The notes beneath the pieces are model-generated. The model ran no database searches and had not been told where the DNA came from. It saw only the letters and a list, made by a program, of their open reading frames with translations. This document shows, in pieces, positions 1 through 7,889 of a stretch of 64,000 nt of DNA; position 1 is the first letter of the stretch; every line of letters begins with the position of its first letter. This DNA is from a virus: the IMG/VR virus record IMGVR_UViG_3300042691_029157, positions 1 to 64,000 of that record; one strand, 5' to 3'. A program made the translations under genes and the position numbers.

Positions 1-395
1 CATTTTCAGGTTGTGATTCAGGGCAAGTAATTGTTTCAAATCAAGCAGTTGACGGGAGTTTAACTCTCGATAAATTCTACTACACTCAATTACAACAATA
101 TAGTAATGGTGTGTTTGGTGGGTGTGCCAAATTAACAACAGGTACAACACCCTCATCATCAATAATTTTTGCCTCAGGTCCTTTTGATGATTGTAATGAA
201 TGTGATAATTCTAGGGACACTATTTCAGCAGGAACAAATTACAGATATTGTCAAATAGTATGTAATGATGAGAATCAAAATGTTGGTGTTAGTGCCAAAA
301 CTGTTAATCATGCTATTTGGACAAATAATGCTAATGTGGATGTAATCCAAATGAACTCCGTAGTCCTAGGTGGATTTAACGGATTAAACTCGTAA
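1..395 (+). CDS. 3' end of a Cys-containing virion-type protein (5' partial)
   Basis: The reading frame is open from base 3 and runs off the left edge, so only the last ~130 residues are seen. It is rich in Gly, Ser, Thr and Asn and has scattered cysteines, including GGCAK and a DDCNEC pattern. That composition resembles the Cys-containing tail and fibre modules encoded at 7890-10244 and 50158-50658, which also carry CxxC-type motifs near module ends. No family is recognised. The gene is followed after 15 bases by the next gene on the same strand. Most likely it is the C-terminal part of a fibre or other virion surface protein; that function is an inference from composition and context only. 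Confidence 0.55.
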   Translation, partial: FSGCDSGQVIVSNQAVDGSLTLDKFYYTQLQQYSNGVFGGCAKLTTGTTPSSSIIFASGPFDDCNECDNSRDTISAGTNYRYCQIVCNDENQNVGVSAKTVNHAIWTNNANVDVIQMNSVVLGGFNGLNS

Positions 396-410
396 AAATA
401 AAATAAAGAT

Positions 411-1694
411 ATGTCAGATTTAAGACCGTTAGGAAGTGAGAAACTTCAAGGAGACGACAAAATTAAGAGAATTATTGAAATAGCTAATTATAAAAATAAT
501 TCTAACGTCAATGAAAATACTTCAGAGTATACTAAATTATTAGCGGATGGTAACACTTACCATATTGTAAGAGAAAAAAATGGTTATATCATTAAATCAA
601 CCGTAAGTGAAAATACGATTGATTATAGAGAACCAATCCAAGAAAGAAAATATTTTAGTTCTTATTCTCAAGCACTTAAAAGATTAAATATCATTGCTAA
701 AGAACTTAATGAAAATTATGGTAATGAAAAAGGTTTATCTTTATTTTCGGAAGATACAAAATATGTATTAAAACAAAAAAAAAATTTTAGTCCATCCGAA
801 AACTTACCTGAGGTAGAGAATGTTCCTGCCCCACCTATGGATAATATGGGTCCTGATGAAACTCCTGTCCCACCTATGGATGATATGGGTTCTGAAGAAA
901 TTCCGACACCACCTATGGATGATATGGGTTCTGAAGAAATCCCTACTCCACCTATGGATGACACGGGTTCTGAAGAAAGTGGTGACACTGAAGACTCAAA
1001 TATCCCTGGTTCTTTTAGAGTAGTACAAAAACTTCTTGGTAAGGCAACTCAAAAAATGAGAGATTTACAAGACGAAGATAAATTGTCTGACAAAGATATC
1101 AAATACGTAATCAATACAATTTTATCAGCAATTGATTTAACCAAATTATCTCAAGACGATAAGGATGATATTATTGCTAAATTTGAAGATGAGGAAATCG
1201 GTGATATGTCAATGGACATGGGTGATGAAATGGATGTTGACGTTACTGACGAAGATATTCCTGAAGTTCCAACAGATTTACCAACAGATAATACTAGTGA
1301 AATGGAAGAAGGTAGTTGGCCAGAGTTAGCATCAAGAATGGCAACAGATGTTGCTGGGACAATGATGAAAAAAAGTATGGGATATAGTCCAAAAGAAAAA
1401 GTACAATCAATTATGGATGGTATGTTTACAGAATCAAAGGTTGATAGTATTTTAACAAAATATTTTAAAGTTGACAAACGAGAAAAGAAATTTATTCAAG
1501 AAAAGGTAAAAGATAAAACTATGAATGAAATTTCTCGTCTTTGTGAAACTGCAATACAAGAGAAAAAAAGTATTATGTTACTTGACGAAAACGATAACGT
1601 TAGATTTGTTGGGAAAACTAATAAAGGTAATTTAGTATTTGAAATGAATAATAAACAAATTAAAGTTACTAAATCTGGTAAAATTAGTGAATAA
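411..1694 (+). CDS. acidic repeat-containing virion/prohead-type protein
   Basis: 427 residues, family not recognised. The N-terminal ~140 residues look folded (mixed alpha/beta). They are followed by four 13-residue Pro/Met/Asp repeats, a very acidic low-complexity stretch around residues 255-300, and a basic C-terminal domain of ~120 residues ending in a short beta-rich segment. Such acidic, repetitive proteins just upstream of terminase and portal are often prohead core or virion proteins, but nothing here proves it. The stop codon overlaps the GTG start of the next gene, indicating translational coupling within one operon. Confidence 0.7.
   Translation: MSDLRPLGSEKLQGDDKIKRIIEIANYKNNSNVNENTSEYTKLLADGNTYHIVREKNGYIIKSTVSENTIDYREPIQERKYFSSYSQALKRLNIIAKELNENYGNEKGLSLFSEDTKYVLKQKKNFSPSENLPEVENVPAPPMDNMGPDETPVPPMDDMGSEEIPTPPMDDMGSEEIPTPPMDDTGSEESGDTEDSNIPGSFRVVQKLLGKATQKMRDLQDEDKLSDKDIKYVINTILSAIDLTKLSQDDKDDIIAKFEDEEIGDMSMDMGDEMDVDVTDEDIPEVPTDLPTDNTSEMEEGSWPELASRMATDVAGTMMKKSMGYSPKEKVQSIMDGMFTESKVDSILTKYFKVDKREKKFIQEKVKDKTMNEISRLCETAIQEKKSIMLLDENDNVRFVGKTNKGNLVFEMNNKQIKVTKSGKISE
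831..986 (+). repeat. four tandem 39-bp in-frame repeats
   Basis: Four consecutive 39-base units begin at 831, 870, 909 and 948, each starting with ccacctatgga. They encode 13-residue units beginning PPMDDMG followed by an acidic pair and Pro/Thr. Units two and three are nearly identical and the outer ones diverge, as expected from slippage or unequal recombination. Copy number may vary between related phages. Confidence 0.9.
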
Positions 1695-2094
1695 TTTAAT
1701 TTTCATAAACCAATTAGGTTCTGACTATAAAGGTAACTTTATGTATGAATTTATTTTTGGTGATGAAAAAAATTGTGAAGGTGAAGATTGGGACTCAAAA
1801 CCCGCAAATGGATACCCAAAACCACCAAAATTGGAACATATAAAAAAAGTCGGTATTTTGAAGAATTCTAAATTAAAAATGGAATTGATTCAAAATTCTG
1901 ATTTTTTTTCTTTTTTTGATGCTGTAGATAAAGTTATTGCTTTAGGTTGGGAAATGGATGATGATTTAGATTTCGATAGAATAACTAGACTAGTCTTTCA
2001 TTTTGGAATGACCCTTAAAGAAGTTGAAGATAAACTTTATGAACGAGACCTAATCCTTGAATTTGAAAAAAATTTAGTTTATGAAAAAGAATAA
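1687..2094 (+). CDS. hypothetical protein
   Basis: About 135 residues from a GTG start at 1687 that overlaps the previous stop by 8 bases. An ATG at 1741 (MYEFIFGDE) is the alternative start, but the upstream residues (NNLIFINQLGSDYKG) look like a real beta strand, so GTG is preferred. The protein is acidic and mixed alpha/beta with no motif I recognise. It overlaps the next gene by 14 bases. Position in the head operon suggests a small virion or assembly protein. Confidence 0.65.
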   Translation: MNNLIFINQLGSDYKGNFMYEFIFGDEKNCEGEDWDSKPANGYPKPPKLEHIKKVGILKNSKLKMELIQNSDFFSFFDAVDKVIALGWEMDDDLDFDRITRLVFHFGMTLKEVEDKLYERDLILEFEKNLVYEKE

Positions 2095-2926
2095 AAATAT
2101 TTTAAAAATTAACGAATCTGATTTAAAAAAGATTGTTAATGTTTTATTACAAGAAGCCACCACTAAAACTCAAACTGTTAAAATAACTGATTATACCGCA
2201 TCTGAAGTTGCAGATATGCAAAAGAAAGGTGAGGGTGTTAATGTATCAAATGGTGAAGTAACACCAACACCTGGTGGTGGAGTAAGAGTACTACAAAAGT
2301 CAGGTAAATCTGAAGCGCCTAAAAACAAAGTAATCAAAGATGGTGAAATGTCAGAGGGTAAAAAGAAAAAGAAATCGAAATATAACCCTTGGGCTATTTG
2401 TACAGCACAACTAGGTAAAGAGTTTAAAACTACTGAAAGAAGTGAGTGGTCAGCAAAACAAAAAAATAAATATGAAAGATGTGTTAAACAAGTTAAACAA
2501 GATGTTAATGAGGGTAAAAATCCTTATATGACAATTCTTGAGTCTAAATTTGAGAACTTGATTAAAAATAACATACAAGGTAGAATCACTAAGAAAAATT
2601 TCGTATCTTTGCTTGAAACAAAATCAAAAGATATGGAAACAACTATTAATTTAATTGGTAAACCTAAGATGAATAAACCAATTGGTCGTATCATTTATGG
2701 TAAGAGTGAAATGTCTGAAACTGAGACAGCTCCAGCTAAACCAAAAGTTAAACCTGGAACTGAAACAAGACCAAAACCATCACATCCTGGAAGAAATCCA
2801 AGACCAGGTGAAGGTCCGGCACCAGCTAAGGCTAAAAAAATTGAAACTAAAGAAGTTTCTAATTCACAAATGCAAAGAAAGAAAGACGAATTTATGTCGG
2901 CAATTAACAAAATTTTAAAGAAATAA
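2081..2926 (+). CDS. tagged prohead-core/internal-protein candidate
   Basis: 281 residues, family not recognised. The first 25 residues form a basic amphipathic tag ending L23-Q24-E25 before Ala26. This fits the [L/I]-x-E cleavage rule of the T4 gp21 protease and resembles T4 capsid-targeting sequences. The middle is Lys-rich with a WAICTAQLGK segment and two cysteines. Residues ~215-255 carry a Pro/Lys stretch (APAKPKVKPGTE ... PAPAKAKK) that is nearly repeated in the scaffold-like protein at 12649. Tag, basic composition and the shared stretch support a protein that enters the prohead; the exact role is unknown. Confidence 0.65.
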   Translation: MKKNKNILKINESDLKKIVNVLLQEATTKTQTVKITDYTASEVADMQKKGEGVNVSNGEVTPTPGGGVRVLQKSGKSEAPKNKVIKDGEMSEGKKKKKSKYNPWAICTAQLGKEFKTTERSEWSAKQKNKYERCVKQVKQDVNEGKNPYMTILESKFENLIKNNIQGRITKKNFVSLLETKSKDMETTINLIGKPKMNKPIGRIIYGKSEMSETETAPAKPKVKPGTETRPKPSHPGRNPRPGEGPAPAKAKKIETKEVSNSQMQRKKDEFMSAINKILKK

Positions 2927-2928
2927 AA

Positions 2929-4245
2929 ATGGCAAAGAGAAATTTAAGAGAGGCACCAATAAGTTATCCTGAAGGGTTTCCTGAAAGGATGGACCCAAGG
3001 ACTGAAAGAAAATTAGGTTCACCTGAAAGTTTATTTGCTAAAAATCCCGCTTTAAAAAGAGGGGTTGCAGATGTCGAAAGAATGTCATCAAAAAGATTTG
3101 AGAACATTGTTAGAAAAGCAAGACAAGCACATGGTAAAGAATCATTAGGTAGTATCGAAGAAATTCGTACTTTGTTTATGTCTATGTATTCTTTAGTTAA
3201 AGAAATTATGAGGTTAGAGTCACCTCATAAAAAATATCTTAAAGATTTGGCATTAAGAGTTGCGGCTGAAAAAACTGGTATTGATAAAGATTGGTTTCAG
3301 TATGAACTATCATTAGGACAAGAAGAAACCGATTTTTCCGCACCAAATTTCCAAATGGGACCAAAAAAAAGAAAGGAACGAAAAAATGTTCCTGATTTTG
3401 AAAAATATGGAGAACAAGCATTTGACCCTGATTTCCCAACAGAGGAAGAGGAATTCCAACAACACGTTCAGATGAGAAATTTGGCAAATGCAATTACCCA
3501 AGGTGAAGCTAAAAAAGGTCATTACTATTTTGAAGACCCATCAATTAAATCTCAGTTAGATAGAAAAAGTCCACAACTTGCATCATTGTACTCAAAATTA
3601 ATGACCATGTTGGATATCTCTTATTTTACTATGGAGGATTTCATTGAAATGGCGACTCAAACAGGACAAGGTGTTGCGGGTAGTGTTAATTTAGAAGATG
3701 CTGACGAAGAAGAAAATGATGAAATGGGTGGAGGAGAACCTGATGAAGATGCTCCTGATACAAAAATCGTAGCACAAGGAATCATTTTCCCAATATTAGT
3801 ACACGAAATTATTAAGGGTATTGAAGAAGCTCCAACAAGAGAACAATTTAGAGAAACTGAACCAGGTTATGCTGGTGAAGTATATGGTCAAACTGATACG
3901 TTTGAGAATGAAATTATGCAAATCCGTATTGGACCTGAAGTTGTGGATGCTTTAAGGAATGTATTACCAATAGAAGCATTGGAAAATTCAAAAGTTAATC
4001 CTTGGTTTAAAAAATTGTTATATTCAAAAAAACCAAAAGAATTCCTCAATTTAATGTCTTTGGTGATTTCCGATGACCCAAAAGATATTAGTAAAGCTAA
4101 ATTGGAAATGAAAGAGATTGTAAGAGATGCTATGGATATGTTACAACAATATGAAGAATACAAACAATCGAAAAATATTAAACCGGGTGACGATGATATC
4201 TCAGGGTTTTTGGATAGTTTAGGTATTGATTTATCTGATGACTAA
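2929..4245 (+). CDS. large virion-type protein upstream of terminase
   Basis: 438 residues starting 2 bases after the previous stop. The N-terminus MAKRNLREAP has a possible [L/I]-x-E site (L6-R7-E8 before Ala9). The rest is mostly helical and acidic, with a Glu/Asp-rich loop around residues 255-285 (DADEEENDEMGGGEPDEDAPD) and a helical C-terminal third. No family is recognised and no catalytic motif is visible. Its place immediately before the terminase gene suggests a packaging-related or prohead protein. The region just after its stop forms the left arm of the hairpin that hides the terminase start. Confidence 0.65.
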   Translation: MAKRNLREAPISYPEGFPERMDPRTERKLGSPESLFAKNPALKRGVADVERMSSKRFENIVRKARQAHGKESLGSIEEIRTLFMSMYSLVKEIMRLESPHKKYLKDLALRVAAEKTGIDKDWFQYELSLGQEETDFSAPNFQMGPKKRKERKNVPDFEKYGEQAFDPDFPTEEEEFQQHVQMRNLANAITQGEAKKGHYYFEDPSIKSQLDRKSPQLASLYSKLMTMLDISYFTMEDFIEMATQTGQGVAGSVNLEDADEEENDEMGGGEPDEDAPDTKIVAQGIIFPILVHEIIKGIEEAPTREQFRETEPGYAGEVYGQTDTFENEIMQIRIGPEVVDALRNVLPIEALENSKVNPWFKKLLYSKKPKEFLNLMSLVISDDPKDISKAKLEMKEIVRDAMDMLQQYEEYKQSKNIKPGDDDISGFLDSLGIDLSDD

Positions 4246-4249
4246 ATTT

Positions 4250-4286
4250 CATTGCCATATCTAGGTATTTATCAGATATGGCAATG
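4250..4286 (+). promoter_or_regulatory. hairpin covering the terminase start codon, with late-promoter-like TATTTAT in its loop
   Basis: A perfect 13-base inverted repeat, CATTGCCATATCT (4250-4262) and AGATATGGCAATG (4274-4286), is separated by 11 bases. The right arm contains the terminase ATG at 4278 and the in-frame ATG at 4284. The loop contains TATTTAT (4266-4272), the element seen upstream of many virion genes here. RNA read through from upstream can fold and bury the start. RNA started from the loop element would lack the left arm. T4 gene e uses this arrangement; function here is inferred. Confidence 0.8.
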
Positions 4287-6035
4287 ACAAAAGAAGAATT
4301 AATAATTGAGTACACAAGGTGTATGAAGGACACTCCATACGCCTTAAAAACTTATCTACAAACTTATGATAATACTGTTTCTCAGTATGTTCCACTAGAA
4401 TTATTTCCTGACCAAATAACACTTGTTGAGGATTATGAAAACTTTAATGAAAATATTGCGTTAAAGTATCGTCAGGCAGGTGTGTCAACAGTAACTGCCG
4501 CATGGGCATCAAAGAAATTAGTATTTGCCAAAAAGAATAAACCTGAAAAGGTTCTTATTATTGCAAACAAATTAGATACTGCCGTTGAGATGGCTAACAA
4601 AGTTCGTGGTTTCACCGAACAATGGCCAAAATGGGTAGGGGTTACATTTTCTGCTGAAAAAAATTCACAAAGACACTTTAAATTAACAAATGGATGTGAG
4701 GTTAAAGCCGTAGCAACATCCACCGATGCCTTACGTGGTTACACACCAACAATATTGGTGTTTGACGAGGCAGCATATATCGAGGCAGATGGTGACTTTT
4801 GGGCAGCTTGTATGGCATCTTTATCAACAGGAGGTAAGGTAATAGTCATTTCAACCCCAAATGGTTATGACCCAATATACTATGAAATTTTTGACCAAGC
4901 ACAAAAAGGGATGAACGATTTTAAAATCTCCCCAATGGTTTGGTATAAGGACCCAAGATATAATAAAGACCTACAATTAGTTAAATGTGATGACATCATT
5001 CATTATTTTTTAAATCGTGAGGAACATTTAAATGATGAAGTAATTGATTTTTCAGACAAAGTTAAAGACTATGTTGAAGTTAATTCTTTAATTGGTCAAG
5101 GTTACAAACCAACCTCATCTTGGTATGAGAAAATGGTTAAAAAACTTAAATACGACAAACGTAAAGTTAATCAGGAATTAGAATGTGCTTTTTTAGGTTC
5201 TGGTGATAACGTATTTGATAGTAGACTTACTGAAGACATTAGAGCCAATATGGTTAGAGAACCACAAGGTAAGATGGTTAGTGGTGGATTATGGATATGG
5301 AAAGACCCACTTGAAGGTCATAGGTATATTATGGGAGTTGACGTAAGTCGTGGCGATAGTGAAGACTATTCTACGTTTCAAATTATTGATTTTGAAACAA
5401 GGGAACAAGTTGCTGAATATATTGGAAAACTTCCACCTGACACTTTGGCGGAACTATGTTATAAATGGGGAACTATGTATTCAGCATTTATTGTTGTTGA
5501 TATTACAGGAGGTATGGGTGTCACTACGTCAAGAAAATTACAAGAATTGGGTTATAAAAATTTATATATTGATGGATTAGATTCGACAAATAGATGGAAA
5601 TATGACCCAAAAATGAATGAAAAAATACCAGGAATTAACTTCAATAATAAACGAGTTCAAATAATTGCGGCATATGAGGAATATTTAAGACACGGGTTTA
5701 AGGTATATTCATCAAGATTGTTAAACGAGATGAATACTTTTGTTTATGTTAATGGAAGACCTGACCACCAAAAAGGACAACACGATGACCTAATTATGTC
5801 AATCGCAATTGCTTGTTACGTTGGTGAAAATTCATTTTCTTCTTTAACCAAAGTTACAGAGCAAGCAAAAACTATGTTAGAGTCTTGGTCAGTTGCCGAG
5901 AATGAAAATGTATCAAAAAGTATAAACCAAAATACATACGTCCCTTCGTATGTTGTTGGAGGACAAAACCACCCTATGGAGTTTTCAAGAGAAGACTACG
6001 CAAAATATGGTTGGTTGTTTGGAAGTAGAAGATGA
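4278..6035 (+). CDS. terminase large subunit (T4 gp17-like)
   Basis: Packaging motor ATPase and nuclease that translocates DNA into proheads and cuts concatemers. The N-terminal ATPase shows a Walker A-type segment RQAGVST (~residues 65-71), Walker B TILVFDEAA (158-166, D163/E164) and a coupling motif STPNG (~192-196). The C-terminal RNase H-like nuclease shows GVDVSRGDSED (D355), VVDITGGMG and HDDLIMS (~502), giving the expected acidic residues. Length of 585 is normal for the family. The start may be ATG 4278 or ATG 4284; a transcript beginning just after TATTTAT would favour 4284. The portal follows after 37 bases, as in T4-like head modules. Confidence 0.95.
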   Translation: MAMTKEELIIEYTRCMKDTPYALKTYLQTYDNTVSQYVPLELFPDQITLVEDYENFNENIALKYRQAGVSTVTAAWASKKLVFAKKNKPEKVLIIANKLDTAVEMANKVRGFTEQWPKWVGVTFSAEKNSQRHFKLTNGCEVKAVATSTDALRGYTPTILVFDEAAYIEADGDFWAACMASLSTGGKVIVISTPNGYDPIYYEIFDQAQKGMNDFKISPMVWYKDPRYNKDLQLVKCDDIIHYFLNREEHLNDEVIDFSDKVKDYVEVNSLIGQGYKPTSSWYEKMVKKLKYDKRKVNQELECAFLGSGDNVFDSRLTEDIRANMVREPQGKMVSGGLWIWKDPLEGHRYIMGVDVSRGDSEDYSTFQIIDFETREQVAEYIGKLPPDTLAELCYKWGTMYSAFIVVDITGGMGVTTSRKLQELGYKNLYIDGLDSTNRWKYDPKMNEKIPGINFNNKRVQIIAAYEEYLRHGFKVYSSRLLNEMNTFVYVNGRPDHQKGQHDDLIMSIAIACYVGENSFSSLTKVTEQAKTMLESWSVAENENVSKSINQNTYVPSYVVGGQNHPMEFSREDYAKYGWLFGSRR

Positions 6036-6037
6036 TG

Positions 6038-6044
6038 TATTTAT
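6038..6044 (+). promoter_or_regulatory. late-promoter-like TATTTAT upstream of the portal gene
   Basis: TATTTATA directly follows the terminase stop codon and lies 28 bases before the portal ATG at 6073. Between them is a six-codon reading frame (6051-6071, MNRVKF) whose stop ends one base before the portal ATG; it may couple translation or be chance. Assigned by similarity in sequence and position to the other TATTTAT elements in this window. Confidence 0.5.
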
Positions 6045-6072
6045 AAAAAAATGAATAGGGTTAAATTTTAAT

Positions 6073-7887
6073 ATGGAAAATAATCAAAAATTAACAGTTT
6101 GGCAAAGATTATCGCAGACATTCGGTCCAAATTCTTTATTAGGTCAAGACTATCCAGTCTACAAATTTGATAAAAAAGAATTACTAAAAACCACGTCAAA
6201 AGGTGAATATGATTTAGCAAAACTACAAGCACAACAAACATTTTATCTCGCTAACCAGTGGGCTAAAATTGAAAATAATTTATATACTCAAGGAGTATAT
6301 TTTGAACCCACTAGATTGGCATCATATTATGATTATGAATCTATGGAATATACTCCTGAAATTTCGGCATCTTTAGACATTTATGCTGAAGAATCCACAA
6401 CCCCTGACCAAAATGGTCATATGTTACAAATATATTCTGAGTCTAAAAGGATTAAATCAGTATTAACTGATTTGTTCAATAATGCATTGGATGTCAATAC
6501 TAACTTACCTATGTGGATAAGAAATGTTTGTAAGTATGGTGATAACTTTGTTTACTTACGATTAGACCCTGAAAAGGGTGTCGTTGGGTGTTCACAACTA
6601 CCTAACATTGAAATCGAAAGGATTGAAAGAGGAATGAAGGGAAAATCTAATTTGGATAATGCTGACGTAGAGACAAATGGTTTAAAGTTTGTTTGGAAAA
6701 ATAAAGAAATGGAATTCAATACTTGGGAAATTGCACATTTTAGATTGTTAGGTGATGATAGAAAACTTCCTTATGGTACATCGATGTTAGAAAAAGCGAG
6801 ACGTATTTGGAAACAATTATTATTGTCTGAAGATGCAATGTTAATTTACAGAACATCTAGAGCACCTGAGAGAAGAGTATTTAAAGTATTTGTGGGTAAT
6901 ATGGATGACAAAGATATTGAACCATATGTACAAAGAGTTGCCAATAAATTTAAAAGGTCTCAAGTTGTTGATAATAAAACGGGTAATGTGGATATGAGGT
7001 TTAATCAAATGGCGGTTGACCAAGATTATTTTATTCCTGTTAGAGACCCAGCGGCACCAAATCCAATTGACACATTACCCGGAGCTACAAACCTATCTGA
7101 GATTGCAGATATTGAATACATCCAAAAGAAACTACTTACTGCACTTCGTGTACCTAAAGCATTTTTAGGGTTTGAGGAAGTGGTTGGGGATGGTAAAAAC
7201 CTTTCATTACTAGATATTCGTTTCGCTAGAACTATCAATAGAATTCAAAAGTGTGTATTGGCAGAATTAAATAAAATTGCAATTATCCATTTGTTCTTAT
7301 TAGGGTTTGAAGATGAACTTAACAATTTTAATTTAATGTTAACCAACCCATCTTCTCAGGCAGACTTGTTAAAAATTGACATTTGGAAAGAAAAAGTTGT
7401 ATTGTATAAAGATGCGGTCACACCAATTGAAGGTATAGCACCGACCTCAGTATCTTGGGCTAAAAAAAATATCCTTGGGTTTTCTGATGAAGAAATTAAA
7501 CTTGATATCCAACAACAACGTGTTGAGAAAGCCGTTGCGGGTGAGTTAGCGGCAACTGCTGAGGTTATAAAACATACAGGATTATTTGATAATATTGACA
7601 AGTTGTATGGGTCAACAAGTGGGACTACTACAACACCTGAAGCTGGAGGTGGTGAAGCTGGAGGAGGCGGAATGCCTAGTGGTGATTTAGGAGGGGGATT
7701 AGGTGAACCAGCGGCAGAACCTACACCTGAACCAGCGGCAGAACCAGCAGGAATTACACCCGAGTCAAAGGAAAAACAATTAAACATCTTACTAGAAACA
7801 ATGGATGATGATTATTTTAATTTTGATAAAAGTAGTGACTCGTTAACTGAAATGGAAAATAAACTAAATAAATTGCTTAAAGATTAA
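6073..7887 (+). CDS. portal protein (T4 gp20-like)
   Basis: Dodecameric vertex protein through which DNA enters and leaves the head. The 604 residues match the gp20 layout: an N-terminal region with ALDIYAEEST-type helix (residues ~95-110), a wing and stem region, and a C-terminal crown. Typical portal segments include RNVCKYGDNFVYLRL, RAPERRVFKVFVGN, DYFIPVRDP and LPGATNLSEIADIEY. A C-terminal extension of ~60 residues is rich in Gly, Ala, Pro and Glu (around residues 525-565) and looks disordered; T4 gp20 has no such tract. Flanked by terminase and the protease-scaffold-capsid cluster. Confidence 0.93.
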   Translation: MENNQKLTVWQRLSQTFGPNSLLGQDYPVYKFDKKELLKTTSKGEYDLAKLQAQQTFYLANQWAKIENNLYTQGVYFEPTRLASYYDYESMEYTPEISASLDIYAEESTTPDQNGHMLQIYSESKRIKSVLTDLFNNALDVNTNLPMWIRNVCKYGDNFVYLRLDPEKGVVGCSQLPNIEIERIERGMKGKSNLDNADVETNGLKFVWKNKEMEFNTWEIAHFRLLGDDRKLPYGTSMLEKARRIWKQLLLSEDAMLIYRTSRAPERRVFKVFVGNMDDKDIEPYVQRVANKFKRSQVVDNKTGNVDMRFNQMAVDQDYFIPVRDPAAPNPIDTLPGATNLSEIADIEYIQKKLLTALRVPKAFLGFEEVVGDGKNLSLLDIRFARTINRIQKCVLAELNKIAIIHLFLLGFEDELNNFNLMLTNPSSQADLLKIDIWKEKVVLYKDAVTPIEGIAPTSVSWAKKNILGFSDEEIKLDIQQQRVEKAVAGELAATAEVIKHTGLFDNIDKLYGSTSGTTTTPEAGGGEAGGGGMPSGDLGGGLGEPAAEPTPEPAAEPAGITPESKEKQLNILLETMDDDYFNFDKSSDSLTEMENKLNKLLKD

Positions 7888-7889
7888 AA

